A DNA stretch of 64,000 nt. It comes from Mesobacillus jeotgali. Lineage in GTDB: Bacteria > Bacillota > Bacilli > Bacillales > Cytobacillaceae. Position 1 is the first letter of the stretch. Each line of letters opens with the position of its first letter. Positions 24,474-32,636 of this stretch are shown in pieces. The stretch covers positions 2,784,001 to 2,848,000 of the forward strand of contig NZ_CP109811.1 of NCBI RefSeq assembly GCF_014856545.2, in the 5' to 3' direction. The notes under the pieces are model-generated. The model saw nothing but the letters and a program-made list of their open reading frames with translations. It had not been told where the DNA came from and did no database searches. The position numbers and the translations under genes were made by a program.

Positions 24474-25637
24474 ATGCATGAAGCTCGATTTTCTCATCCT
24501 TCGGCTGGACATGCTGCTGTGGTTGATTTTGATGAATATCCTTACATCGTTATCTGGGAAGTGACTAGGGCCTGCCAGCTTAAATGTCTGCATTGCAGAG
24601 CAGACGCGCAAAATAAACCGGACCCAAAGGAATTGACGCCTGAAGAAGGTATAACACTAATTGACCAAATTTACGAAATGGGAAATCCCATGCTCGTATT
24701 TACAGGTGGAGATTGTATGATGCGAGAGGATCTTTTTGATCTTGCTGATTATGCGATTAAAAAGGGCATGAGAGTCTCCATGACACCAAGCGCCACAGAT
24801 AATGTGACAATAGAAAAAATGGAAAGGGCCAAGGAAGTCGGACTTTCCAGATGGGCTTTCAGCCTTGATGGTCCCACCCCTGAAATCCATGACCATTTCC
24901 GCGGCACTCCTGGTTCGTTCGACCTTACAATCGAAAAAGTGAAATACCTGAATGACTTAAACATGCCTTTGCAGCTTAATACCGTTATTTCCCGCTACAA
25001 TTACAACCATCTTGAACAAATGGCGGAATTAATGAAAGAACTCAAGGTAGTCATGTGGTACATTTTCTTGCTGGTGCCTACAGGCCGGGGGCAGCTGGAT
25101 GCCTGCCTGACTCCAGCCGAGCATGAAAAAGTGTTCAGGTGGCTTTATGAATTAAGCAAATCTGCACCATACGATATTAAAACTACTGCGGCTCAGCATT
25201 ACCGGCGTGTAGTATTTCAACAAAAGGCTCGGGAACACAGGGTCAATAAGGCAGATGGGATCCGGTATGAGGATACCTTGACTAAGGATATGGCCTCTCT
25301 GACTGATGGCTTGAAGCGAGCACCAAAAGGAGTAAATGACGGAAACGGATTTTTATTTATTTCCCATACTGGTGATGTCATGCCGTCTGGACTCCTGCCG
25401 CTTGTTGGCGGGAATGTCCGTGAAAAGCCTTTGGCTGATATATATCGAAATTCCCCTATTTTCAAAGACTTGCGAAGCCCTGACAAATATAAAGGAAAAT
25501 GCGGTGTATGCGAATTCCGCTTTGTTTGCGGGGGTTCACGCTCCAGAACGTATGCAGTGACCGGAGACTATATGGACAGTGAACCATTCTGTGTCTACAT
25601 CCCAGGAGCAATGCGTAAAAAGGAAACTAAATTTTAA
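24474..25637 (+). CDS. Radical SAM/SPASM protein (AhbD/NirJ-like, TIGR04053 type)
   Basis: 387 aa from the ATG at 24474 (GTTGGTGATAAAT before it). The radical SAM cluster motif CxxxCxxC is in RACQLKCLHCRAD, with GGD (VFTGGDCMMRED) and FSLDGPTPEIHD as further core motifs. The C-terminal SPASM region carries auxiliary-cluster cysteines in CGVCEFRFVCGG and a last Cys in EPFCVYIP. Relatives act in haem d1 or alternative haem synthesis, or modify peptides; the substrate here is not clear. No peptide precursor gene is adjacent. Monocistronic. Confidence 0.87.
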   Translation: MHEARFSHPSAGHAAVVDFDEYPYIVIWEVTRACQLKCLHCRADAQNKPDPKELTPEEGITLIDQIYEMGNPMLVFTGGDCMMREDLFDLADYAIKKGMRVSMTPSATDNVTIEKMERAKEVGLSRWAFSLDGPTPEIHDHFRGTPGSFDLTIEKVKYLNDLNMPLQLNTVISRYNYNHLEQMAELMKELKVVMWYIFLLVPTGRGQLDACLTPAEHEKVFRWLYELSKSAPYDIKTTAAQHYRRVVFQQKAREHRVNKADGIRYEDTLTKDMASLTDGLKRAPKGVNDGNGFLFISHTGDVMPSGLLPLVGGNVREKPLADIYRNSPIFKDLRSPDKYKGKCGVCEFRFVCGGSRSRTYAVTGDYMDSEPFCVYIPGAMRKKETKF

Positions 25638-25644
25638 CATCATC

Positions 25645-25673
25645 AGCTCCATCTTAGGAGCTGTATTTTTTTA
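25645..25673 (+). terminator. Terminator of the radical SAM gene
   Basis: CAGCTCC/GGAGCTG hairpin with a six-base loop followed by a T run. Confidence 0.85.
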
Positions 25674-25776
25674 TCATTTTTGACACTTTCATGACATCGC
25701 CAAAACTGTGACATAAAGCACGGCAGCCAAGACCTTTCAGGTTTTACAATAAAACTAACGAAAGGATGGTGCAAAG

Positions 25777-26073
25777 ATGACAATCAAGATTGATCAAAAC
25801 GCATACAAATGGTTTGAAAAAGAATTTGATACACCTAAACCGTTTCACATCCGCCTTTACCCTCAATATGCCGGGTTTGGCGACAAGAACAAGGGCTATA
25901 GCCTGGCCTTCTCGCTTGAAGCTCCTGCCATTGCCGCCGAACAGCATGAGATTGACGGAATTACCTTTTACGTTGAAGCAAATGATACATGGTTTTTTGA
26001 TGAAACAGATGTTGAACTTAAGTACAGCGACACCGCTGGTGAAATATTCGCCCATTATATAGAACACAATTAA
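25777..26073 (+). CDS. HesB/YneR-like small protein
   Basis: 98 aa. Matches the YneR branch of the HesB-like domain: IDQNAYKWFEKEFD, FHIRLYPQYAGFG, and the terminal strands ITFYVEANDTWFFDE. Unlike IscA/SufA it lacks the three conserved cysteines, so iron-sulfur assembly is not expected. Function unknown. The start follows GAAAGGATGGTGCAAAG. Confidence 0.8.
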   Translation: MTIKIDQNAYKWFEKEFDTPKPFHIRLYPQYAGFGDKNKGYSLAFSLEAPAIAAEQHEIDGITFYVEANDTWFFDETDVELKYSDTAGEIFAHYIEHN

Positions 26074-26109
26074 ACTCTATTGAGTCTCTGGTATTTACCT
26101 GGGACTCTT

Positions 26110-27813
26110 TTACATTTCTTTTGGAGCTTTGATCCCCAATATTCTAAGCCCTTCCTCGAGGACAATGCTGACAGCATGGACTAACTGGAGCCGCGCATTC
26201 TTTTCCGCATCATCTCCAAGGATCCGCACTTCTCCGTAATATTTATTAAACGCCTGGGACAGATTGAGGACATATTTAGCAACAAGGGATGGATCATTTC
26301 TTTCAACCGCTTTCTTGATGGTATCCGGGAACATTTGCAGCTCAGTGATCACTGGCCATTCAGCAACGGCTGCCAGATTGGTGTCCTCGTTAACAGCTTC
26401 ATCTTGTAATGCCCCCTTTTTCAACAATGATTGTGCCCGGGTATTTGTATACTGAACATAAGGTGCTGTTTCACCTTCTACTTTTAGCATCTCTTCAAGG
26501 GAAAACTCTATATCATTCATGCGGAAATTCTTAAGGTCATGAAAAACAACGGCACCGGTACCAATCATTTTGGCAACATCTATTTTATTGACCAAAGATG
26601 GATTTTTTTCTTCAATATTTCTTTCCGCCAGCTGAATAGAATCCTCGAGAACATCTTCAAGCAAAACGACCTTGCCTTTTCTAGTGGACATTTTTTTGCC
26701 GTCCTTTAACATCATCCCAAATGGAATATGAGTAATACCATCCGCCCATTGAAAACCCATTTTGGCAAGCACTGCTTTTATCTGTTTAAAGTGAAGACTT
26801 TGCTCATTTCCAACCACATATAATGATTTCACAAAAAAATACTCTTCGAACCTGTATAAGGCCGCCGCTAAATCCCTTGTAGCATACAAGGTGGCTCCAT
26901 CTGATTTTTTTATAAGACAAGGCGGAAGTTCTAGGTCATCCAATTTGACTACTTGCGCCCCATCAGATTCATCAAGCAGCCCCTTTTCTCGCAGCATTTC
27001 CACGATTGGTTCCATCTTATCATTATAAAAAGCTTCACCAGCATATGAATCAAACTCTATTCCCAAAAGATTGTATATCTTCTTAAACTCCTTCAATGAT
27101 TCATCCTTGAACCACTTCCAAAGTCTAAGTGCTTCAGGATCGCCATTTTCAAGACGTCTGAACCAATCGCGGCCCTCTTGTTCAAGCTTCGGCTGACTTT
27201 CTGCGGCTTCATGAAATTTTATATACAGCGCAAGCAGTTCCTGAATCGGTTCCGCCTTCACCTTTTCTTCATTGCCCCAGAGCTTATATGCCGTGATTAG
27301 TTTGCCGAACTGAGTTCCCCAGTCTCCTAAATGATTGATTTTCACTGTTCTGTAACCACATTTTTCATAAATAAGCGAAAGTGAATTCCCTATAACGGTT
27401 GATCGCAGATGACCCATGGAAAAAGGCTTAGCAATATTGGGTGATGAAAGGTCAATTGTTACAGCCTGACCTTCACCAATATCAAGATCACCATAATGGT
27501 TCTTCTTTTGCCCTATTTCATTTATAAGTTCTCTGGCAACTTTCGTTTTATTTAAAAATGCATTTACATAGCCGCCAACTGCTTCGAAACGATCCAATGA
27601 TTCACCGACCCCGCTTTGCAAGCGCGAACTTAATTCTCGAGCTATTTCAAAGGGAGGCTTCCTCATCTTTTTCGCCAGTTGGAAACATGGAAATGCTAGG
27701 TCTCCCTGATGCAAAAATTTCGGTTTCTCAATTAACACCTCTATTTCATTAGGAGAAAGAAGGCCATCAAGCCGAGCAGCAAGCAATTCTGAATAAAGTT
27801 TTAGATAATTCAT
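26110..27813 (-). CDS. argS: Arginyl-tRNA synthetase
   Basis: 567 aa, complete. N-terminal Add1 domain, class I HIGH equivalent in SPNIAKPFSMGHLRS, KMSK equivalent in KKMSTRKGK, and the C-terminal DALR domain ending in LRILGIKAPKEM. It charges tRNA-Arg in the cytoplasm. A T-box leader precedes it, so expression should rise when tRNA-Arg is uncharged. B. subtilis argS, as I recall it, lacks a T-box, so this may be an additional or differently regulated copy. Confidence 0.95.
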   Translation of the reverse strand: MNYLKLYSELLAARLDGLLSPNEIEVLIEKPKFLHQGDLAFPCFQLAKKMRKPPFEIARELSSRLQSGVGESLDRFEAVGGYVNAFLNKTKVARELINEIGQKKNHYGDLDIGEGQAVTIDLSSPNIAKPFSMGHLRSTVIGNSLSLIYEKCGYRTVKINHLGDWGTQFGKLITAYKLWGNEEKVKAEPIQELLALYIKFHEAAESQPKLEQEGRDWFRRLENGDPEALRLWKWFKDESLKEFKKIYNLLGIEFDSYAGEAFYNDKMEPIVEMLREKGLLDESDGAQVVKLDDLELPPCLIKKSDGATLYATRDLAAALYRFEEYFFVKSLYVVGNEQSLHFKQIKAVLAKMGFQWADGITHIPFGMMLKDGKKMSTRKGKVVLLEDVLEDSIQLAERNIEEKNPSLVNKIDVAKMIGTGAVVFHDLKNFRMNDIEFSLEEMLKVEGETAPYVQYTNTRAQSLLKKGALQDEAVNEDTNLAAVAEWPVITELQMFPDTIKKAVERNDPSLVAKYVLNLSQAFNKYYGEVRILGDDAEKNARLQLVHAVSIVLEEGLRILGIKAPKEM

Positions 27814-27837
27814 TAAAAAGCCTCCCTGATAAAAATA

Positions 27838-28070
27838 AAAAACTCCCGTCTCTTAAATAAGAGACGAGAGTTTTTCCCGCGGTACCACTCAAATTGTTCC
27901 ATTATAAGGAACCTGCTTTCATTGATAACGGGTATAAATCCCGGCCGGCCCTACTGGTTTTCAGGCAAGCATCTCAAAAGTGCGCTTCATTATTCATTTG
28001 CACCAGGCTTCCACCGTCCCTGGCTCGCTAAAGCAAATCTGGAATAATTACTCTCTTTTTCATCGATTTG
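27838..28070 (-). promoter_or_regulatory. T-box riboswitch leader of argS
   Basis: Leftward transcript: stem I with an AGTA motif and GGTG (about 28055-27990); the conserved T-box AGTGGTACCGCGGG (27876-27889), which pairs with the tRNA acceptor end; then the terminator hairpin with AACTCTCGTCTCTT and AAGAGACGGGAGTT arms and a T run (27837-27875). The probable specifier is CGC (27982-27984), an Arg codon in the GAAG-CGC-AC context, consistent with the gene it precedes. Confidence 0.88.
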
Positions 28071-28111
28071 ATATTTTTACCATTATAAACAATCAAAGAA
28101 CCATTTTGCAA

Positions 28112-28588
28112 TCAATTTTTTACGATCATCAGCGAATCAAACTCTTGGATTGAACGCTTATGTTCATCGAACTTTTCAATATAGTTGCCGCCGGTATAAT
28201 CGCCAATTACCTTGCGCCAAAAGCTCCTGGCCGGCTCATTTTTCTCGACCTGGGTAATGCTCCAGTTCCCAGGGAATAGATCAAACAGCTTGATGGCCGC
28301 TTCCTTTCCAAATCCTTTTCGGTAGAATTTCCTCATGATAAAAAATTCAAGGATGACATTGGGGTCTCCACTTTCAACCATTGCAAAACCTACAAACTCC
28401 CCATCATGCAAAATAAAAAAAGCATGTAAATCTGCTTCAGACCAGTATGGATTTAAATCAAATGGAGCAAAGCTGCCATTCACTTCAAGCTTGATATCCT
28501 GAAAAACGGTAAATTCGTAAATATAAAATTGGACTAAATTTTGAAGAATTTGTTCCTCTCCTTGTTTCACACGTACTAAATCAATCAC
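28112..28588 (-). CDS. GNAT-family acetyltransferase
   Basis: 158 aa, single GNAT domain: FAMVESGDPNVILEFFIMRKF with the acetyl-CoA loop RKFYRKGFGKEAA, then VEKNEPARSFWRKVIGDY. The substrate cannot be deduced. Preceded by AAAAAGGGGAATCCATG. Confidence 0.83.
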   Translation of the reverse strand: MIDLVRVKQGEEQILQNLVQFYIYEFTVFQDIKLEVNGSFAPFDLNPYWSEADLHAFFILHDGEFVGFAMVESGDPNVILEFFIMRKFYRKGFGKEAAIKLFDLFPGNWSITQVEKNEPARSFWRKVIGDYTGGNYIEKFDEHKRSIQEFDSLMIVKN

Positions 28589-28696
28589 ATGGATTCCCCT
28601 TTTTAAAAGTTATAAATAAGAATTCGTGCATTTAACCTGAAATCCTTTTTATCAAATAGATAAATAATGTATAAATCACCCTGTTAACAAAGTAAA

Positions 28697-28735
28697 ATGA
28701 GCCCTCATCTTATTAGATAAGGACTCATTTTACTA
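28697..28735 (-). terminator. Terminator of the OsmC-like selenoprotein gene
   Basis: GTAAAATGAG/CTCATTTTAC outer stem with an inner ATCT/AGAT stem, just past the stop at 28733. Confidence 0.8.
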
Positions 28736-29203
28736 GTATTCTTCTATATGCCAAGTATGTTTGAACTGGATACAGCCCTTTAAAGTTTGTGCGACCGGAC
28801 ATCCTTGTTCAAAGACATTCAATGCTCTTTCGGCTGCTTCCCTTTTTCCGGCAGGTACCTTCAATTCATAGTGACAGCTGATTTTCGTGATTTTAAGGAC
28901 TCCTTCCGGTGCTTCAATAGTTCCTTGGACTTTAGCCATGACTTTATCTGGTGAGGTTGGTATTTTACGCGCCTCCAGCGCGCCAGATAGGGTTCCAACC
29001 AGTCAACCGCCTGCTGCAGAAACAATATGGTCAAGTGTTGACGGATATTCTACCTCCGGGTTTACACCATAGAACTGCTTTACACCCCCATGGACGCCAA
29101 AAATCAAAGGCTCACTAAAACCATCAATGTATGCCTCCCTGATTTTGTTGGGAGTATCTTTTTGTATCACTGCTATCTTCGTTAGTGCGATTGGCTCAGA
29201 CAA
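28733..29203 (-). CDS. OsmC-family selenoprotein (in-frame UGA read as Sec)
   Basis: 156 aa if the UGA at 29003-29005 is read as selenocysteine. The TTG start (29201-29203) follows AAGGAGGGATCGTATAA. The family text continues unbroken across the UGA: STLDHIVSAAGG-U-LVGTLSGALEARKI, where OsmC/Ohr-like proteins carry the redox Cys. The second Cys is in FEQGCPVAQTL. A SECIS-like hairpin follows the UGA, and selB is in the same window. OsmC/Ohr proteins reduce organic peroxides; a Sec at the peroxidatic position would raise reactivity. Ordinary gene calling would split this into a 66-aa piece and a 68-aa piece. The alternative, a nonsense pseudogene, is less likely. Confidence 0.86.
28955..29002 (-). 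promoter_or_regulatory. Bacterial SECIS-like element of the OsmC-like selenoprotein
   Basis: Directly after the UGA: outer stem GGTTGG/CCAACC (28995-29000 with 28955-28960) and inner stem CGCGC/GCGCG with a five-base loop TGGAG (28973-28977). The loop begins 26 bases after the UGA and has G at its second and third positions, which fits the SelB-binding hairpin of bacteria. Confidence 0.78.
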
Positions 29204-29405
29204 TTATACGATCCCTCCTTAGATTCCTGACTCCAACATATAAGAATTTATGCAATTATTCAAATAAAAACCTATCACTATTAAAAATAGGCAGCCCGAC
29301 TTTTTTATTCTATGATACAAGCTGATGCTCGTCCGATATTTTTTCATATGATGTTGTTGTAAGGTTCGGATCTTACCTATCTTCTAAACGGAAGGAGGTG
29401 GAGAG

Positions 29406-29543
29406 ATGTTAATCACTGCGATTGTTGTTCTTTTGCTGGCACTTGCTTTGGTCGTTGCGATCTTGTTGGGTCAGGATGCTTTAGCTGATGTCCTTTACAC
29501 TTGCATCGGTGAAGTAATTGCTGTAGAAAATGGTGCAGCTTAA
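29406..29543 (+). CDS. Small membrane peptide, 45 aa
   Basis: The ATG at 29406 follows GGAAGGAGGTGGAGAG, an almost perfect ribosome site. A single hydrophobic helix (residues 2-22, ALALVVAILLG) is followed by DALADVLYTCIGEVIAVENGAA, with one Cys. It could be a small membrane regulator or structural peptide. Followed by a hairpin and then the 142-aa coiled-coil gene in the same direction. Confidence 0.7.
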   Translation: MLITAIVVLLLALALVVAILLGQDALADVLYTCIGEVIAVENGAA

Positions 29544-29577
29544 TCTCTTCGAGAGATACGAGACCTGAACTTCCTTA

Positions 29578-29618
29578 CAATCTCCCTGGCTAAACCGGTA
29601 ATGGCCGGGGAGATTTTA
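29578..29618 (+). terminator. Terminator or attenuator between the 45-aa and 142-aa genes
   Basis: AATCTCCC.GGC/GCC.GGGGAGATT hairpin with a TTTTAATTTTG tail, directly before the ribosome site of the next gene. Confidence 0.75.
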
Positions 29619-29642
29619 ATTTTGATAGAAAGGGTGTATATT

Positions 29643-30071
29643 ATGAATGAGAATGATATGAAGCCGCATATTGACAGTTTTAAAAAAGATCCTTCATTAA
29701 ATGAAATACTTAATTTTACACAGGCGATCCTAAAGAAACTGCCAGAAAACGAGAAAACAAACGATAATAGTCAAGCAAATAATGAAAATAAACCGAATGC
29801 AGAAACAATTAATTCTCTGGTGACTACTGCACAAAGTTTTATAAACCCTACTACTTTGTCTTTACTTTCAAGAACTTTAAACCAAACAGAAAATAAAAAA
29901 GAAGACTCTAACTCTTCGACCTTAAACCTTAAGGTTGAACAGCTTGCAGCTGAATTGAGTGAAGTAAGAGAGGAATTGAATCAAGCCAAAATCCAGTTAT
30001 CAGAAAAAGGTCAGCGTCTTGAAGAACTTGAGGCTACAGTCCAATTTCTTAAACGGCGAAGGAGACGATGA
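29643..30071 (+). CDS. Coiled-coil protein with Arg-rich C-terminus, 142 aa
   Basis: The ATG at 29643 follows AAAGGGTGTATATT. N-terminal helix (NEILNFTQAILKKLPEN), Asn/Glu-rich linker, then a heptad coiled coil over about residues 95-135 (LKVEQLAAELSEVREELNQA), and it ends in KRRRRR. The basic tail could bind nucleic acid or acidic surfaces. I recognise no family. Possibly co-regulated with the 45-aa membrane peptide. Confidence 0.65.
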   Translation: MNENDMKPHIDSFKKDPSLNEILNFTQAILKKLPENEKTNDNSQANNENKPNAETINSLVTTAQSFINPTTLSLLSRTLNQTENKKEDSNSSTLNLKVEQLAAELSEVREELNQAKIQLSEKGQRLEELEATVQFLKRRRRR

Positions 30072-30072
30072 A

Positions 30073-30116
30073 TAAAAATAGAGTCCTTCATTCACGATGA
30101 AGAGCTCTATTTTTGT
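30073..30116. terminator. Bidirectional terminator
   Basis: AAAATAGAG.CCTTCAT/ATGAAG..CTCTATTTTT interrupted stem between convergent genes. Confidence 0.78.
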
Positions 30117-30134
30117 GCTCAATGGGCCTAACCC

Positions 30135-30740
30135 TTAAAAAGCCAGTGCCAAATAGATGGCTGTTCCCCACATAATCATAGCGGATACTTTGTTTAAGAT
30201 ACCGAGAAAACCCGCTGATTTTCCTAACCTCCCTACTTGACGGCCAACAAAAGCAAGGGCGAAAAACCAAATCCAGGAAGTTAAAATACAGGCCAAAGCA
30301 AAAGTGAATTTCGCAGGTCCCGAATAAGTCAGTGAACTCGTTCCTATCACTCCGACTGTATCCATGATCGCATGAGGGTTTAGCAAAGAAACCGAAGCAG
30401 CAAAGGTTATTTGTTTTTTTGGAGAAAAAGCTTCGTGTTCTGCTGTAACTTCCGATGGCTTACTTCTCCAGGTTAAATAACCCATGTAGATTAAAAATAG
30501 TATCCCGGCTGTTAAAAGTAATGTATTTAGCCAGGCAATCTGCAGAACGATTACCGATATTCCCAAAACAGCCAAAGTGATCAAGAGTGTATCACTTATC
30601 GAAGCTGTCAGGATAACGGGCAGAACGCTCCTATATTGTTTGTGTATCGATCCCTGGTTGAAGACAAACACGTTTTGGACACCTAACGGAAGGATCAGCC
30701 CGAAAGCGAGAATGAAACCATGAATTCCTGCAGCTAGCAT
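30135..30740 (-). CDS. LysE/ArgO-family amino-acid exporter
   Basis: 201 aa with about six TM segments. LysE signature at the N-terminus (GFILAFGLILPLGVQNVFVFNQG) and SLLNPHAIMDTVGVIG in the middle, as in ArgO/YggA, which export arginine or lysine. The exact substrate is unproven. The ATG has an AGAAGGAGAAAAAT ribosome site. Confidence 0.87.
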   Translation of the reverse strand: MLAAGIHGFILAFGLILPLGVQNVFVFNQGSIHKQYRSVLPVILTASISDTLLITLAVLGISVIVLQIAWLNTLLLTAGILFLIYMGYLTWRSKPSEVTAEHEAFSPKKQITFAASVSLLNPHAIMDTVGVIGTSSLTYSGPAKFTFALACILTSWIWFFALAFVGRQVGRLGKSAGFLGILNKVSAMIMWGTAIYLALAF

Positions 30741-30820
30741 ATTTTTCTCCTTCTACCACACTCAGATTTAACAATAAAACTAATCCACCAAGCCATACCT
30801 CTTATACAGCTGATTTACAC

Positions 30821-30851
30821 AAGAAAAGGACTTAGGCCTAAGTCCTTTTTA
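30821..30851. terminator. Terminator palindrome
   Basis: AAAAGGACTTAGGCCTAAGTCCTTTT is perfectly self-complementary with an A run on the left and T run on the right; it ends the leftward 57-aa/NUDIX/HIT region. Confidence 0.85.
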
Positions 30852-30852
30852 A

Positions 30853-31026
30853 TTAATCTTTAAATATTTTCTCTGAGATACTGAACACAGCTAAAGTGAT
30901 AATAAATGCAAAGATTCCAGAGTAGATTTTATTTTCCCAAGCAATCATTTGATTGGCGAACGTCAGAATTGTTGCAATAAAGAAGCTTGCGAAAAGCACT
31001 TGAGGAAAATTTAATTTCTTCTTCAT
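30853..31026 (-). CDS. Small two-TM membrane protein, 57 aa
   Basis: The ATG at 31024-31026 follows AAAGGAGTAAAA and lies 12 bases past the NUDIX gene stop. Two hydrophobic helices: VLFASFFIATILTFA and IFAFIITLAVFSI, with Lys-rich ends. Function unknown. Directly before the terminator, so it is the last gene of the HIT-NUDIX operon. Confidence 0.7.
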   Translation of the reverse strand: MKKKLNFPQVLFASFFIATILTFANQMIAWENKIYSGIFAFIITLAVFSISEKIFKD

Positions 31027-31037
31027 TTTTACTCCTT

Positions 31038-31493
31038 TTATTTTAATAGACTCACATATTCTAATATTTCCAAATCAACCTGGTCGATATGTAGATTTTC
31101 TTCAAGATCCCAGAGTCTTATATCAGACATTTCTTCGTTTTGTCGAAAGGGGCGCAAAGAATTAGTTGTAGAGTAATATAATGGATTGAACTTTTCTGCT
31201 CCGTTTAGTAAATTTTTCACCCTCGCCAGGCCAATAAATTTAAGATTAACGACGGTTTGTCCTGTTTCTTCAAGAAGTTCTCTTCGAGCGCAATCCAAAG
31301 GTGCTTCGCCTTTCTCCCTCTTTCCTGCCGGCACTTCCCATTGCTGCCTGAAGATGTTGTATCCAATTAAATATTGACCCTTCACCTTAATAATCGCATA
31401 CGATCCTGCCAGCGGCTGGTATTGCCCCATATCCAATTCTTTGATTTCTAGAATTTCGATCAATTCAAAACCATTATTCTGCTTCGTGACCAT
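31038..31493 (-). CDS. NUDIX hydrolase
   Basis: 151 aa using the ATG at 31491-31493, which lies inside the end of the HIT gene. The NUDIX box is complete (GKREKGEAPLDCARRELLEE, then TG), matching Gx5Ex7REUxEExGU. The core WEVPAGKRE resembles ADP-ribose pyrophosphatases. It is translated from a message shared with the HIT protein, another nucleotide-cleaving family, suggesting joint clearing of nucleotide by-products. Confidence 0.87.
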   Translation of the reverse strand: MVTKQNNGFELIEILEIKELDMGQYQPLAGSYAIIKVKGQYLIGYNIFRQQWEVPAGKREKGEAPLDCARRELLEETGQTVVNLKFIGLARVKNLLNGAEKFNPLYYSTTNSLRPFRQNEEMSDIRLWDLEENLHIDQVDLEILEYVSLLK

Positions 31494-31857
31494 CAAGCAA
31501 CCGTCCTTGCTCGTCACGTACTCTTGCGCCAAAATGGACATGCCAGTGCATATGCTTATTGCTCTGGTATTTTCCAATGTTTGTAGAAATCGTGCATGCG
31601 CCATAATCTTTTTCAAGCATAGAAGCAGCCTGCTTCACTACCTGGAGAACATCACTCATAATCTCGGCTTCCTCATTGGATACTGATAAAAAAGATAAAA
31701 TATGTTTTTTGGGAATGACAATAATATGCACCTCATAATATGACCGAGTGTGGTAAAATGCGAGAGTATGATCCGTTTCAAACACCTTATCTACCATAGT
31801 CTTGCCGGATAATACCTCATCACAATAGAAATCTTCCCATCTTTGTTCAGGAATCAT
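31474..31857 (-). CDS. HIT-family nucleotide hydrolase
   Basis: 127 aa from the ATG at 31855-31857, after AGAGGTGTTCAA. The histidine triad HMHWHVHFG is near residue 107, and VHIIVIPKKHILSF is the typical HIT core. The family hydrolyses nucleoside phosphoramidates or dinucleoside polyphosphates. Its end overlaps the NUDIX gene by 20 bases. Confidence 0.88.
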   Translation of the reverse strand: MIPEQRWEDFYCDEVLSGKTMVDKVFETDHTLAFYHTRSYYEVHIIVIPKKHILSFLSVSNEEAEIMSDVLQVVKQAASMLEKDYGACTISTNIGKYQSNKHMHWHVHFGARVRDEQGRLLDGHEAE

Positions 31858-31903
31858 TTGAACACCTCTTTTCATTATTTTTCTCCACTCCGTAACAATT
31901 GAG

Positions 31904-32614
31904 CTAATTTTCCTTTTTGAATAATGCAGCTAATAATGCGGATTTTCCGAATTGTTTTGTCTCATTTTCCATATCTCTCATTTTCCTGATTTCAACCGCT
32001 GTGAAATCACGAAAAATCCCTTTGAGTTTTTCATCAGTAAAGCCCAAACCGCCTCGCATGCTTCTGCCTCTGTATACCTCCCAATCGAAAATGCCAGCTC
32101 CGCCAAGCTCTCCACCCTCTGCAAAGCAGGTTAGCGCAAAGGATCCACCAGGCTTCAAGGCTCTTTTAACGAGGGAGATATAATCCATTCTCCTGTGAGG
32201 CGGGATATGGTGGAAGCAGCCAGAATCATAGACGAGATCGTAAGTATCCTCTTCAATATCCAAATCAAATATATTACGCAGAACAAAATTCACTTGTACC
32301 TTCTGTTCTTTTGCCCTTTCTATAGCCCAGTCCAATCCTTCTGCCGATTGGTCAACGGCATCAACATGAAAGCCATTTCTGGCCAAATAAATAGCATTCC
32401 TTCCAGGTCCACAGCCTAATTCCAGCGCTTTTCCCGCTGTTATCCTGCTCTTTTCCATATAATCCACTAAGTTCTCATCAGGATGGTTTTCAAAAAAAGG
32501 AACTTTTCTTTCCCGATCAGAGTAAAACTGATCCCAATTGAACTCACTACTTTCTTTCAGAAGATGATCTAGCATTATTAATAAGTCCTCGTAACTATGT
32601 ATGGTTTCTTTCAT
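31904..32614 (-). CDS. SAM-dependent methyltransferase
   Basis: 236 aa starting at the ATG at 32612-32614, preceded by TTGGAGGGTATT. Class I fold: motif I ALELGCGPGRNAIYLA, acidic loop HVDAVDQS, motif around YDLVYDSGCFHHIPP, and LKPGGSFALTCF. Close in style to TehB/thiopurine-type methyltransferases; substrate unknown. It follows the dnaN-like gene by 22 bases. Confidence 0.87.
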   Translation of the reverse strand: MKETIHSYEDLLIMLDHLLKESSEFNWDQFYSDRERKVPFFENHPDENLVDYMEKSRITAGKALELGCGPGRNAIYLARNGFHVDAVDQSAEGLDWAIERAKEQKVQVNFVLRNIFDLDIEEDTYDLVYDSGCFHHIPPHRRMDYISLVKRALKPGGSFALTCFAEGGELGGAGIFDWEVYRGRSMRGGLGFTDEKLKGIFRDFTAVEIRKMRDMENETKQFGKSALLAALFKKEN

Positions 32615-32636
32615 AATACCCTCCAAAATCTCGTGT

